A DNA stretch of 64,000 nt from Echinometra lucunter (taxonomy: Eukaryota; Echinodermata; Echinoidea; Camarodonta; Echinometridae), in assembly GCA_029962745.1 (NCBI GenBank), contig CM057162.1, positions 18,747,408-18,811,407 on the forward strand, written 5' to 3'. The translations under genes were made by a program, and so were the position numbers. The notes under the pieces were generated by a model. It was not told the origin of the DNA. It worked only from the letters and a program-made list of their open reading frames with translations, and ran no database searches. This document shows, one piece after another, positions 33,791 to 46,065 of the stretch (its first letter is position 1; each line of letters begins with the position of its first letter).

Positions 33791-34659
33791 CAAAATAATA
33801 CTTAATAATGCATTTCTCCCATGGATTATTGTTAAAAGTTGTTAAAAGTTTAACGGGGAAAGGGATAATGTAAAGTTTAGGTAAACTTAAGTTTTTACTT
33901 CATATCAAATCCGGGGGGGGGGGGGGGCACCATGCTCGTACATGGACTTCCAAATTGGACTCTAAACAAGTAATTATCCTTCAATATTAGAATACCCTAA
34001 ACAAGTATTTTGTCATGTTTTCCCCACCCTAAACAGATAATTTCAAATCAAGCTGTTGTAAAAGTATACCAGTACCCCTTTTTCTTGATTTTTGAAATTT
34101 TGATACCCTTTTCACTGCACGCGCGTACATAGCCCGTCCATTAAAAACAACCTCTTTTATGCTTTTTGTGTACGAGCTCGGTGTCCACCTTGTAATGGCA
34201 GTGGCCCCCCGGGTATCAAAGAGAGACACGTACTTGATTTTCTTCCTACCATACTTTTTATTCATTTATACACTTTTTTCTATTCATTTTAATTGAGATA
34301 CCAGATGCCAGTTTATCTGTTCTTGGCCAAAGCTTAATTTTTGTCGAAATCATCTGTTCAAATTGTTTTATACAAGATATATTTATCAATTACCGTTGTC
34401 ATGAGTCTTCCTTTGTGTAGTTAGACAAAGTACTGTAGTTTGTCCGTAAGAGTACCATGTTGTGCTATATACTCGCTCGTTGTCTCCTGCTTGGAATTCT
34501 TTCGAAAGATCTTATGGACCATCAAACTTTATAAAATGATATTTGCTTTGCAAGCAAGCCAATTTATAATCTTCTTTCGGGTCAGCCATACTATTGATGA
34601 GCCACAAGCATTCGAGCGTGCTAGCTCCATCTATGTGTGTTTCCTTCCAAGTCTCACGC

Positions 34660-35784
34660 GTGACTGTCTTTATGATGTTCCGGATGATTGACGTCTTGCG
34701 AATGTGGTCACCATTTATAAGAAGGAAGTCGAAATAGATCCTGAGAATTACCGCCCAATCTCTCTAACATCTGTAAAAAAAAATAATAAAATAAAAAAAA
34801 AGGAGCACATACCCGCAAGCAACATTACGGAACGTGAATATTATGGCGTGAGAGGCTGCAACATGATTATTATGCAGCTTTCTCTCCAGTCGCAGGCAGC
34901 AGTTTTTCGTATCTCATCTGTAGTAGAGGTCCAGGCAGGCGTACTTCAGGGGTTCGTACTCGGACCCTGCTCTTCATACTCTACAAAGTGACTGACTCAA
35001 ACAGCTATCAAGGAAACTCAGACTTTTCACCGATGACACAATTTTGTACCAAATCATCCGGTCCCTTGAGGATGCAGAACTCCCACAGCAAAATCTCAGC
35101 TTATTAGGTAATCAAGCAATTGGATGTCACTTAATCTAGGAAATTACAGGTCATTCATAACAGACTCACGGGGGAAAAACACCCAACACAGGTGTATCCA
35201 CCAATATTCTCTCAATACAGATTATCTTGGAGTCTGTTGCAGCTGCCAACACTTTCGCGTATGCCGCTCTCAACTGGACACAACATTATATCCACCACCC
35301 TTAAGAAGGGAAACAACAAACTTAACCTTTCTTAAAAGGAATCTCCCTGTCCACTCTATTGAGATATAATACTACTGCATACCAGGTTCTCGTTATTCCT
35401 ATTCTTGAGTACGGGAGAACTGTTTGGCATCCATACACGGTTGGATGGACATTTCTCCAGAAGGAGAGTCACCTTGTTTTAAAAGATGTATTACTCTCTG
35501 GTTGACTATGACACCCACCACTACATCCAACCATCAATTGTAACAGTCATGAGAACAGCAAGATCACTTGGTCCTCTTCGTTATCATGCCATGCAATTGA
35601 GACAAGAGCAACATATTCACTCATTCTTACTTCATAAAGGACTACAATGGAATATCTTTCCTCTTGAGGTTGTCCAAGCGCCGTCCCTGACAGAATGAGG
35701 GAAGTAGTAAATTTAATGCAACATTTTACTTGGACAATGCTTGTATTTGCTTTACATTGTAAACTTTGTTGAAATGGAGATGAA

Positions 35785-35832
<48 letters not shown>
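34660..35832 (+). pseudogene. Decayed non-LTR retrotransposon, partner copy
   Basis: Same element as 14640-15807, with ENYRPISLTS near 34741, the VQAGVLQGFVLGP block and a longer (AATC)n tail. An A-rich insertion interrupts the region after SLTSVK. Confidence 0.75.
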
Positions 35833-35835
<3 letters not shown>

Positions 35836-37251
35836 CCATTCACATGCACACCCTTACATCCTCGTATTGGCATGCGCGCGCACACACACCCCCACCCACA
35901 CAAGTGCATCTGCAATCTTCAGCAGTAATAGAAGCAGATAATTATGAAGAAGAAAATAAGGACGACATGATACATGTATTATGTATATATACCCTCCCAA
36001 ATGTCAATCATTTGTGTACATCAAAATATAATAAATTCTTCAAGCATTCGCTGATGCCAGTGTGGTAAATATATCGAAATTAATTTTCCGTGAGCGAATT
36101 CTTTAAATATATTTCCTGGATAATTATTATGGCGCGCGTCCTCCGTGGCAACGGCCCACAGACGTCTGTCCTCTCCGGGGGTGGTTATTTTCCTTCGCTT
36201 TTTTTCTGGAAACATTATGGGTATTAATTCCTTGCTAAAAGTGTACACAAAAAATTTTGAACAGGTTGGAAAGAAATACAACGGGGGGGGGGGGGGGGGG
36301 GGGGGGGGAGGGATATCATGATGTCGTTCACTGATAACTCCCACCTCCCAATATGGGCATTTGCTTCCTATTGGTCTTTTGTCTTCTCCATTGTTTCAGA
36401 TATGAATGGGTCAGAATATCTCTCAGGACACAAATGGACAAGTTCTCCCTTTTAAGATATACACAAATTATTGTCAACAATCATTAGTTATAAACGAAAA
36501 ATCACAAAAAGGAAAGGCCTAACTCGCAAAGGCATGCACAATTTAACTATGTTGCAATACTTGTGGTACGGGAGGTTACACATAGTACCATAATCTATTC
36601 GATTATTTATCTATTCTTCAGGCCGAAGATGGCGTGTTCTCGACATGAATGCCCCGTTACAAAACCGTTTTTCCGTTTTTACTCGCTCATGAAAATCGCC
36701 CAAACGAGTTTAATATTACGCAGTGCAATGCTTCTACCAGTAGCGTGTCAAGGCCCCCACTTTCAGGGAGGGGTTTATTATTATGGTTGAAGTACAGCTT
36801 TTGAAAGACCTCAAATCCTGCATTTGACCATCAGATGTCTATGATGTTAGAAGATTAGTGCCAAGATATTAGAATGCTGTGATTTTGCTCTTGGTTATTT
36901 GCTTGGGTGCTTTTTTTTTTTCTGTAAAGACTGTTATGTTTATGGGTGATTTCTCCGTAACAACGAATAGTCCAATACAGTGATGATTCATTATACCTAT
37001 CCACTCCTTCATTCAAAACAAGATGGGGGAGGGGGGGGGGGGAGGAATCATGCCAAGAAAATAGTGGGAATTAGCTTTTCACTGTCATTAACTTTCGAGG
37101 GCATGTGGATCTCCAATCATAACATGCCGTCCATTCTGAATAGAGATGTGTGAAATGGGTCAATAGTCATGGATGACCTCACACAACAGAGGTGTGACCC
37201 GATTATTGTTAATAAAGGGAATGGGAATGGTTTGCTTGTTTACATCCATAA

Positions 37252-37475
37252 TGCTAATAATAATAATAATGATGATGATGATAACAGCTAGTATTAGTAG
37301 TAGTAGTAGTAGTAGTAGTACTAGTAGTAGTAGTAGTAATGATAATAATAATAATAGTAATAATAATGATGATAATAATATTAATAATAATCGTAATAAT
37401 AATAATGATGATGATAGTAATAATAACAATAATAATAATAATGATAACAATGATAATAATAATAAGAAGAAGAAT
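37252..37475. repeat. Mixed TAA/TAG/GAT trinucleotide array
   Basis: AATAAT, TAGTAG and GATGAT blocks alternate over about 220 bp. Open frames reading poly-Asn, poly-Ser or poly-Ile here are artefacts. Confidence 0.95.
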
Positions 37476-38582
37476 AAGAATAATAATGTTAAATCATGTC
37501 TTTATTCAAGATCAAGGCAACAGCAAATAAAACAAGAAAAAGAAGAAAAATGACCAGGTCCAATGTCCCATTCCGAACAAATGGCAGGTCGTAGTAAAAC
37601 AAAATTATACAGAAGGAATTCAAGCATAAAACAGAACAAAACAAAATAAGACGAACATGAATGCGATCAACTTGAAAGCATAATGATACATAAAAGCATG
37701 GTATATGAGACCGTCATAAATAGCAATCTATATTCCGGGGAGGGGGGAGACTGTTTGTAAAACGAAATTTTCTGTTTAATCTGAGCAAAATATACGAATG
37801 GGTGTAAGATATATAGTAATATTATTGTAATAATACAAAATAATAAAACATTGCAAAGTGCAATGAAGCATTTCCATAATACGCTTTATAAACGTAACTT
37901 ATTATCATCATAACTAGCCTTAAGATCATACTAGGAACAAACCTCGCAAGGCATGTGACAAGGTAGTGAGTTGATAACAACACACATTGCATCAGCTATC
38001 TGCTTGCACCATGATGAGTGAGGTTATCCCACCTTAATGGCAACATAACAATGAAAAGAAAATATTAAGAAAAATAAAATACGAAATATCACCCTGGTCT
38101 GAGCTGCACTATCCTCTGTCGGCAGTAGGTTATGGAGGATGGGGGTGGGGGGGGGGGGTCACAAAACTAATACAAAACTCGTCTTTTAGAACTTTGTTGT
38201 AATGGGACGAGAAAGTGCTTCTAAAATGTGCAGATTCTGGACTAGAGGGGGCATCTCCATATAGATGAATTAGCCGAAATCTCTCTGTGAAATATTGAAA
38301 ATAGAAATATTATGTAAATAATGAAAGAAAATAATATATATTATATAAAAAATTACACAATTTTCTATTAAATAAGACAGTGCTAAAACTCATTTGATAA
38401 GCATTGATTACTATATAACTTCCTTCATAATGATTCACGTACCTCTGTAGGTTCATCACCCCCCTCCCCCCCCCCCCCCCCATGACTTCTCAGTCAGGCA
38501 GCATTCGATGCTGGAACACATTCTTGGAACATCCGATAAGTCTCCTGCCCACTTTGGGGTTTGCTCAGACAGGAGTAATATT

Positions 38583-38850
38583 CACTATGAACATGGCGGA
38601 CAAAGAAAGCGGACAAAATAAACAACCTCTCATTCTACCCTTCACAATGGTTCTGGTGGTCAAAAGAACATCCCTTCCCAACTATTATGTTTAATCATGT
38701 AGTTCCAGGTGAATATGCATATGACACCTGTTCCACATATTTTAGACAATAGCAGTGAAGGGATGTTCTTTTGACCACAGGAACCATTGTGAAGGGTAGA
38801 ATGAGGGGTTGTTATTTTGGCCGCTTTCTTTGTCCGTCGTGTTCATAGTG
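38583..38850. mobile_element. CACTA-type MITE, copy A
   Basis: A 268-bp palindromic element beginning CACTATGAAC and ending GTTCATAGTG, with arms of roughly 100 bp that fold back on each other. Flanking 3-bp repeats are ATT (38580-38582) and ATT (38851-38853). CACTA termini plus a 3-bp target duplication are the diagnostic of the EnSpm/CACTA superfamily. There is no transposase. Confidence 0.85.
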
Positions 38851-39753
38851 ATTATTTGTAAATACGAATCAGAATATTACATCTGTAGCAATCTTGACAA
38901 AATTAAAACTCACACAGTACAATCACTGTGAGTAAGAGTAACTTGTTTTTAAACGATACAGCTAACTTAACCTTTCGCATGTATGTTCATTTCGCCATAG
39001 TTCAATCGGCATCAATATATGGATGGAAAGAAAAGAATAATTGTCAGCCGTGCGGTATCTCTGGAATTTTGGTTTTGTTCAATGCATGCAGTGCAATGTA
39101 CAAAATGATGCCACTCATTCAAAAGGAGGGGGGGGGGGGGAGGAAATTATTATGAAGCAATTTTATTAAAGGCAGATGAAGGCTTACAGGGAAGGGGGGG
39201 GGGGGGGTCTTTCCGGAACTAATTAACGGGGAATGGGGTACGTGCAATGTGTCTTTTACTGTTCAGTAATTCATTCCATTAACCTTTATGTCCGATTGTC
39301 CTTGGAATAATTTTTAGCTCTTAAACGAAACTTTGGGGGGGGGGGGGGGGGTCTTTAAGGGGGAGGAATATCCCATCCCCACCACAACTTACCAAGTGGG
39401 ATCCACTGATGAAATGGCTGATATGGTACATTGTTGCTTTGTTGTGCATGAACGCATCCCTAGCCTGTGCATTCAGATTAATTGAACCTGAGTGGGGAAC
39501 AAGTTAACTGCTCAGGCAGATATACATGTACTCACGTTCTAGAGCAGGTCTCCTGACTGTCGTTATGTTTGCGTGTAGGCCTACGTTGAATATCAGTTCA
39601 TTTTCTCTTTGGCACAATTTCTAGCATTACAAAGGCAAACGAAGCTGAGAGCTAATAAGGTGCAAAAAACAAAACAAAACTACTAGCGAATACTAAGTTT
39701 GGCAAGCAGCCGGACTGACCTGGGGAGATCGGGGTGATCCTCCCGTGGTGGCG

Positions 39754-39958
39754 ATGGACGGAGCCGAGCCAGTTCAGACATCGGACGATAGTGAAGCCCT
39801 CACCGGACAGGAGGCGTTTTTCCAGGCCGCTGCTAATGGCGAAGTGGCCACCCTAAAAGCGCTAGTGGAGAAGCGCCATGACCTTGGTATTGACCTAAAC
39901 GGTCGGAATGAATCGGGATATACAGCAATGCAGATTGCGGTTATGGAAGGCTATGTCG
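39754..39958 (+). CDS. TRPC-like channel, coding exon 1
   Basis: First coding exon of a transient receptor potential canonical-type cation channel of the plasma membrane. The ATG at 39754 opens MDGAEPVQTSDD; an in-frame TAA at 39694 supports a start within the exon. After about 17 residues, TGQEAFFQAAANGEVATLKALVEK and INLNGRNE-like LGIDLNGRNESGYTAMQIAVMEG form the first ankyrin-type repeats that precede the TRP_2 domain. The donor is GTCG|GTAAGT (intron from 39959), phase 1, matching the phase 1 acceptor at 55282. The exon alone would not fix the family; the combination with the two later exons does. Transmembrane and pore exons lie beyond the window. Confidence 0.82.
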
Positions 39959-40029
39959 GTAAGTACATTTTAGAAGCAACTGCACGATGCCATGTCATTA
40001 GCCTATCTTATCCTTTTGTTTCTCATTAA

Positions 40030-41330
40030 TTTTAGTTTGGTCATAACACGATAAAGACTACTTTTGAAAAATCAACTCAAGTGCAATTTTGAAAACCTAT
40101 TAGAACTGCCCATGGATACAAATCATACTCGGATTACGTAATAAGCCCCAAATAAGCCATAGTAAAGTCCGCACATTTCGGGTGACAGACATGGTTTTTC
40201 GAAAGTAGTTTTTATCTTGCTTCACTTGATCTTATGGTCTTTCATGCTTGCCTGCTGACCATTTTTGGCCCCCTTATTGCTTATTGCCATGAAATTGTGA
40301 AATTCAGTTGATATTGACCTCGTTCACATGTTTGTAAAATAATGTCTATAAACAACGGACTAGTGAGGCGAACCCCAACCGGGGGAGAGCCTCAATAGGC
40401 CTATGTATATCAAATTGACAAGATTGATATTTCAAGGTTATTTATTAATTTGGCTATTTGCATAGCTTAGAAATAAAGAGGGACTCTTCCTTTTTTCCAT
40501 TGATATCTCACATACATAAATACGCATAGAACCGATTTCATTGTTATTGAAGCCGCACGAATTCCATATTTTGCAAGTTTGGGTAAATGGTTGAAAGAAA
40601 GAAGCCTTTCGTCATGTTCACTGGGCCACAGACAACATCATTTATGCAATTTTAGCATGTTTAGAGCACCATGAGTGAAAAACTCAAAGTGATTTAATGC
40701 ATTTACTAGTCAAGCAAACATAGTGGATTTTTTAAAACTCATTGCCCACTGCAACAGAATGGCCCCTAGGAAGTACATGTATAATGAATGAAAGCATTTA
40801 GCAGTCATATTATATTAAGCAGTGTTAAGTGCTCGTGTCACCACAAAATGTGCTCTTTGTGCCCCGGCTTTGAATACAATAAAGCTACTGATTTCAGTGC
40901 AAACAACATGAAAAAAGACAAAAAAAAAAAAAAAAAAATCCTACGGTTCCCATAGCATATCCTGGGTGGAGAATAACAAATGAAGATTATTGCCTGATAA
41001 AAATACTTGGAGTCTACCGGACAGGGGGTTTAATCCCTCCTCCGTAAGGGTAATAACAGGAGCTTCTTAATTTTTGATTTGGAGTCAGGAGTCGGAACAC
41101 CTTGAAACGCCTGGGGTTGTTATATGGTTGTGCTAGTGACGCCACCGAAATGCAATGGGCATCGCGAAACGGCATGTGTCAGAGTCCACATATTATACAG
41201 TTACATCTGGGTGGTAGAAAGTGGATCAATAATTGCAGGCTTACCCTACATTTTCACTTTAAGATATGAAACCTTGCTATATAGTGAAACGCAACACTTT
41301 TTTGGGGTACAAATTGAATGTGTGCGATCT

Positions 41331-41381
<51 letters not shown>

Positions 41382-41382
41382 A

Positions 41383-41439
<57 letters not shown>

Positions 41440-42380
41440 AAAGGAAAAGAATACAATAACTACACCCCGAAGGTCTTCTTTTCCAATCCATGTGAATTTA
41501 CAGCAATATGATGACATAAAATAAAGAGATACATGTGTTACAATTACAGTTTAAAGATTAAAAATCACTGGTAAATGTTCAAGGAGGGAAAAAAGATTTT
41601 GTTAAAAAGTGATAATTTTTGTGCATCGATTTAAATTCGTGGTTGAATAAACAGAGGACAAATAAAGAAACCAGGTCAAAGTTTGTATTGCCTGCAGTAT
41701 GTGGAAGGTAAAACAAACAAATTTCTTTTCGCTTCGTTTCATGGCACTGATCTTACCATTTGTTCCACGTTTGACCAAGTATGAAAACATGGTCCATAAA
41801 AAGAAATGTATCAAAAGTATGGGAAGAACCTACTCTATAACACGCATATCTATAGACCAATTCGGTTTGGGTGCTGTTATTTATGGTAATGGGGGGGGGG
41901 GGGGTGCTTCAAGTATGCCTAACAAAAGATAATTTATAATTTATGCACTGACATAGCAACACACCTGGCTCATTGCACAACCCACTGAGTCAGTTTTTGT
42001 TCTTCTTTGGAAGCCTCCCAGTTATGGCCGACATGAATTAATGAATTTTGAAACCGGATTCATCTATACACTACATACTAATTTCATGAACGAGGGGATA
42101 GATATGCATTATGCACACAATTAATGCAGCTTTATAATAATCCTGACTTTTATCACCATTATCATATTATGATCATTAACCTGATGGAATCGTCCCTTAC
42201 AAACAAACCAGAATATTACAGTAGTTTTTTTATTTGATATCTTCTTCATTACCGTCCTCTTCCTCAACTTCTTCCGTTTTTTTTCTTCGCCTTCTTTTTT
42301 TTTCCTTCTTGCATGCTCCACTCCTCTCCCGCTCCGGCTCCTTCTCCCCTTTTCTTCTTTGTGTGTAAATAAAGGTTGTC
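40030..42380. other. TRPC intron 1, first part, little content
   Basis: AT-rich intronic DNA with a poly-A run at about 40920 and a TAG array at 41330. No exon or RNA gene is seen. Confidence 0.5.
41330..41440. repeat. (TAG)n microsatellite
   Basis: About 36 TAG units with a single AAT interruption. Open frames of poly-Val, poly-Ser, poly-Thr or poly-Leu here are artefacts. Confidence 0.97.
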
Positions 42381-42675
42381 TTAAAGGAAAATGCAACCCG
42401 TACATCAGTGTGCTTCCAGTGAATGAAGAAAAACAAGAATAAACGGTGAAAGTTTGAGGAAAATCGGTATGAAATGGCTATATCAATTCCGCAAGCATAT
42501 TAGGAAGAATTATGTTGATTCCTGACTTGAAATTTCATATAAATCAAATTTTTTTGAAAAATTATGTACAAAATGAATTGAGAGTTGTCCACGATGACAT
42601 CACAGATGCTGGCAAAGTTGCCAACTCAAGGATCCTCATAATAGGGATTTACTGAAACTTTCAAAATTCATAACT

Positions 42676-43022
42676 GGTACGTAGGCACTTTTGAGGCGAT
42701 TGTAAAGTGAGGGGTAAAAATAATCATGTCTGAGAACTTAAAAGACTAGAAATGAATCCGGGTATAAAGGGATAAAGTGCACCGATTGCCTCGTCAACTC
42801 CTCATGGTGTAACTGTCAGAGCTCGATATATTACTAATCATGCTAGTCTAGGGTTCGAATCCCCATGACGCTGGTAATTTTTTGGTCGTTATGAAATTGA
42901 TGACAATGGCGTTTATTCCGTTGACAGAATAGTTAAAGTATGATAGATATTCTTCAATCAGGTCGCTGATAGAAGAACTTCGTGTCACCCTCACTTCACA
43001 GTCGCCTCAAAAGTGCCTACCA
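42676..43022. mobile_element. Nested TIR element carrying a tRNA-like sequence
   Basis: A 33-bp inverted repeat beginning GTAGGCACTTTTGAGGCG (42681-42713 against 42988-43020, 31 of 33 matching) lies just inside an 8-bp duplication TCATAACT (42668-42675 and 43023-43030). The surrounding element has a single TCATAACT at the matching place in its other copy. The interior includes a tRNA-like B box, GGTTCGAATCC, near 42852. Confidence 0.72.
42803..42872 (+). repeat. tRNA-like sequence, SINE remnant or tRNA pseudogene
   Basis: CATGGTGTAACTGTCAGAGC resembles an A box and GGGTTCGAATCCCC a T arm with B box. The acceptor stem does not pair well. It lies inside the 42676-43022 element. Confidence 0.45.
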
Positions 43023-43797
43023 TCATAACTCTTGAACAGATTGTCCGATTTGCTCAAACTTTCACTGTTTACTCTTCTTGTTCATCTTTATTCATTAAGA
43101 GGACACTGATGCTTGGGTTGCATCCTCCTCTAACTTTTGAAATACAGGTGTATACAATATTTATTTGAGGTTGACAGCAATAATTAGTGCCCCAGCAGTC
43201 AAAGAAGATTTTGATTGATCATGATGCCCTGTTAAACTGGTTTTGTGTGTTTGTTTGTTTTTTTGCTTCATGGCGCTTTTGATGCTAACTGTATAGATAG
43301 TATAGTTAGAAAAAAAAAAATCCCGCATGTAACGCCCCTTATTTGAAATTGGTGACTTAATCACGGATGAAAACTCTCATAAATTATTGTAGACATTTCT
43401 TTTTCAAATCATATTTACCACAGGTAGAAATTATCTTCAAAGGTATATCGTGTTAAGGTTCAAATAAACTCGTGCAGTCATGTAGCATATATTGGAAGGT
43501 TAAGGTCTGTCCGCTGTCATCAAAAGTCGGCGACGGCCAGGAAACTAGCTATAATCTCACTCCCTACAATGCATCGGCCTAATATCAATGGCATGTAGCA
43601 ACTACAATGGCATAAAAGGGTATCTTTTTTTTTTCATTCGCAGGTGTCTATGATTATACGACATGCTCTAATAATTAACCTGGATGCAGGTTTATGTACT
43701 TTAAACTGAGAATAAAGGTTGAAATTCTTGGTTCAGTGACGATTGTGACCACTGGTGACGTGTGTCTTGAATTAATGCACGAGACGTACCTTACTGA

Positions 43798-44066
43798 CAC
43801 TATGAACATGACGGACAAAGAAAGCAGACAAAATAAAAAACCTCTCATTCTACCCTTCACAGTGGTTCTGGTAGTCAAAAGAACATCCCTTCACAGCTAC
43901 TATGTTTAATCATGTAGTTCCAGGTGAATATGTATGTGACACCTGTTCCACATATTTTAGACAGTAGCAGTGAAGGGATGTTCTTTTGACTACCAGCGCC
44001 ATTGTGAAGGGTAGAATGAGGGGTTGTTTATTTTGTCCACTTTCTTTGTCCGTCATGTTCATAGTG
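43798..44066. mobile_element. CACTA-type MITE, copy B
   Basis: A 269-bp copy of the same element, CACTATGAAC to GTTCATAGTG, flanked by TGA (43795-43797) and TGA (44067-44069). It is collinear with copy A over its full length. It lies in intron 1 of the TRPC-like gene. Confidence 0.85.
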
Positions 44067-44545
44067 TGAAGATACAGATTTGTCTTTCTTTCCTTGTGAA
44101 TTATGATAGCGAAGTTTGTAAGGTGTGTGACCTTGATTCACTTTCGGATATGAATGGTTATTTCATACCAATATCTTTCGTATCTTTCGGAGGGGGGGGG
44201 GGAGGGCAGTCAGATATATCTTTGTACAACGCCGCCACTAGAAAACAAAACAAAAAAAAAAAAAACCGTGACAAGGGTATAGTTTTTGCAGGTTAGGGTG
44301 CGTTCGGGTACTGGTATCATTTTCTCAGAATCTCTTATGAAAAGAAAAAGAAAACGATGATGCGGAGACCTTGCTTAGCTTATATTCGAGGAGGTTCGAC
44401 CCGTTTAAATACAGGGCAAGTTTTTTTTAAGAAGAGGCTCGAAAAAAAATTCGAAGAAATTTGATTTTGATCATTGCATAAAACTCATTTAGGGTGGTCT
44501 TAGGAAACCCTTGGTAATCAGAAATCCAATGACTACCCCCAACCC

Positions 44546-44782
44546 CAGTGGCGTAATGAGCAAAAAACTGGGGGGGGGGGCGGCAGAAAAGTAGTTAAAA
44601 AACTTGAGGGAAAAATCTCGGAAAATTCATGTCATTTCCGCATCACAATTTTGTGAATCACTGGGATCGAATTAAGAATAAACCACGTTTGGATTTGGTG
44701 TGCGCGTATGTGTGTGTGTGTGTGTGGGGGGGGGGGGAAACTGCCCCAAGCGCCCCCACACATTTGTCAGTACACTTGTGCC
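44546..44782. mobile_element. MITE, CAGTGGCGTAATGAGC family
   Basis: It begins CAGTGGCGTAATGAGC, followed by a G run. The interior aligns, inverted, with 10217-10419. It contains a (TG)n and second poly-G tract near its right end, which is only roughly placed. Confidence 0.6.
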
Positions 44783-45084
44783 CAACCAACTCGTAAACTC
44801 TCAATCACTATGGCAGGTGCTATGTCAGAAATGCTTCTGATTCACAATAGAAAGGTAGTGAAAAATGTTATATGTTGTACACATGGTACATGCCATTCTC
44901 TTTTTCCATTCTTGTTTGGCTTGTTTGGCTTATTCTACGTAATTGACCGATCATGTCATCAGGGGAATATAACTCCACATTATGTTTTAGAGGCGAAATC
45001 GACACGATTTCCTGGGATGAACAATGTTATCAGTTAAAATGGAAAAAAAAATGTTTAGAGATTTATACATATTTAGATCAAATG

Positions 45085-45350
45085 GTTGTAGACACTAATA
45101 CCAGGACCAGCATCACCTCCTACTACCATGACTACAATACTTCTACTACTACTACTATTAATTATATTACTACTACCAATGCTATTGTTACTGCGACTGT
45201 ATTGTTCACACTTCTACTTTTAACTTGTCGTATTAAAAGCTACTACTAAACTGCTATGCCACTACCTTTCCTCCTGTTGCTTCTGCTATAACTATATTCT
45301 ACGCCACTACTACTATTACTAATACTGCTACCGTACCACTATCATTTTCT
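45085..45350. repeat. Degenerate (CTA)n-rich stretch
   Basis: CTACTACTA-type triplets interspersed with other sequence in TRPC intron 1. No gene. Confidence 0.6.
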
Positions 45351-45624
45351 GTTACTGTTACCTATCATAATGACAGAAAATTTTGAAAACTAATCAAAAC
45401 CAAAGATGTTACAGCTATTAACAATGATTATCCATTATAGAAAAAAAGAATAAAAAAGCAAGGAAAATTTAACCGAAAAGCTTACATCATTGTTAATCTT
45501 CGCATTTATTACTGCAACCATGTTTAGGCTGTTCTGTTTTGATCTAGTTCAAAGGAAGACTAGGGGGGGGGGGGGGGCGATGAAAGCATCTTTTAAAGAA
45601 ATAAATATGAGAACACTACGTGCA

Positions 45625-45780
45625 GCCGTTTCTTTTTTGTTTGTTTTGTTTGTTTGGTTGTGTGTGCTTGTGTCTGTGTTTTTTGTATTTTGTTTTTGTC
45701 TTGTTCTATTTTGTTTCTGTTTGTTGTTGTTTTTTTCTGTGGGCGTTGGTTGTTTATTCTGTGTTGTTGTTTTCTTAAAA
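45625..45780. repeat. Degenerate T/G-rich stretch (TTTG, TTGT units)
   Basis: About 150 bp dominated by TTTG and TGTT units. Hydrophobic open frames in it are artefacts. Confidence 0.75.
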
Positions 45781-46004
45781 TTCCATGGCGCAATGATCTT
45801 GAAAGGGCCTATGCCAGGAACTGGAATGCCACGAATCCACTTTTATTGATACTTGCGGGTGGGCGAAAGGGATTTTTCTTCGGTCAGTATGTGTATATAC
45901 ACATATATGTGAAAACAACAGAGAGAATGATAGTAGCATAGCTTAAATCAAAGTTCCCCAGAGTAGGCCTGTCCTATCCTTTTTGAATTTTTTGCGAAGG
46001 CTGA

Positions 46005-46065
46005 AAAATGTCTCCGCCGGGAATCGAACCCGGTTCCTTGGCACTGAACGCTGAACCGACAGATT
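46005..46065 (-). repeat. tRNA-like sequence (minus strand)
   Basis: Minus-strand T arm CCGGGTTCGATTCCCGG (46017-46033) is a perfect 5-bp stem with a 7-nt loop and contains a B box. An A-box-like GTCGGTTCAGCG precedes it. The whole does not fold as a clean tRNA. SINE head or tRNA pseudogene. Confidence 0.5.

Larger units (their letters stand above)
20354..35913. repeat. Partner copy of the 2439-15883 contig
   Basis: This stretch is embedded in continuous sequence on both sides (16384-20353 and 35914 onward), so it is the better anchored of the two versions. It keeps the intact left end of the MITE at 23402, which the other version lost by deletion, so it is ancestral at that position. Confidence 0.85.
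35914..39690. other. Intergenic region upstream of the TRPC-like gene
   Basis: No exon is seen. Contents include poly-G runs (36283-36309, 37025-37043, 38144-38159, 39129, 39200, 39335), mixed trinucleotide arrays (37250-37490), a CACTA-type MITE (38583-38850) and AT-rich sequence. Confidence 0.5.
42385..43129. mobile_element. TTAA-flanked inverted-repeat element, interrupted copy
   Basis: It starts after TTAA (42381-42384) with AGGAAAATGCAACCC and ends GGGTTGCATCCTCCT followed by CTAA, a one-base variant of TTAA. It is related throughout to 51757-52312. A second element is inserted in it (42676-43022). TTAA duplications fit piggyBac or Kolobok relatives. Non-coding. Confidence 0.65.

Noticed and set aside
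38587..38694. Repeated peptide with DKES.QNK and LPF..VLVVKRTSL at 38590 and 43805 as a conserved small protein
   Set aside because: Both lie in the arms of the CACTA MITE copies; similarity is due to the element, not coding constraint.
45490..45941. Hydrophobic open frames (Phe/Val/Cys-rich) as a membrane protein
   Set aside because: Composition follows from TTTG/TTGT repeats; no start context or homology.
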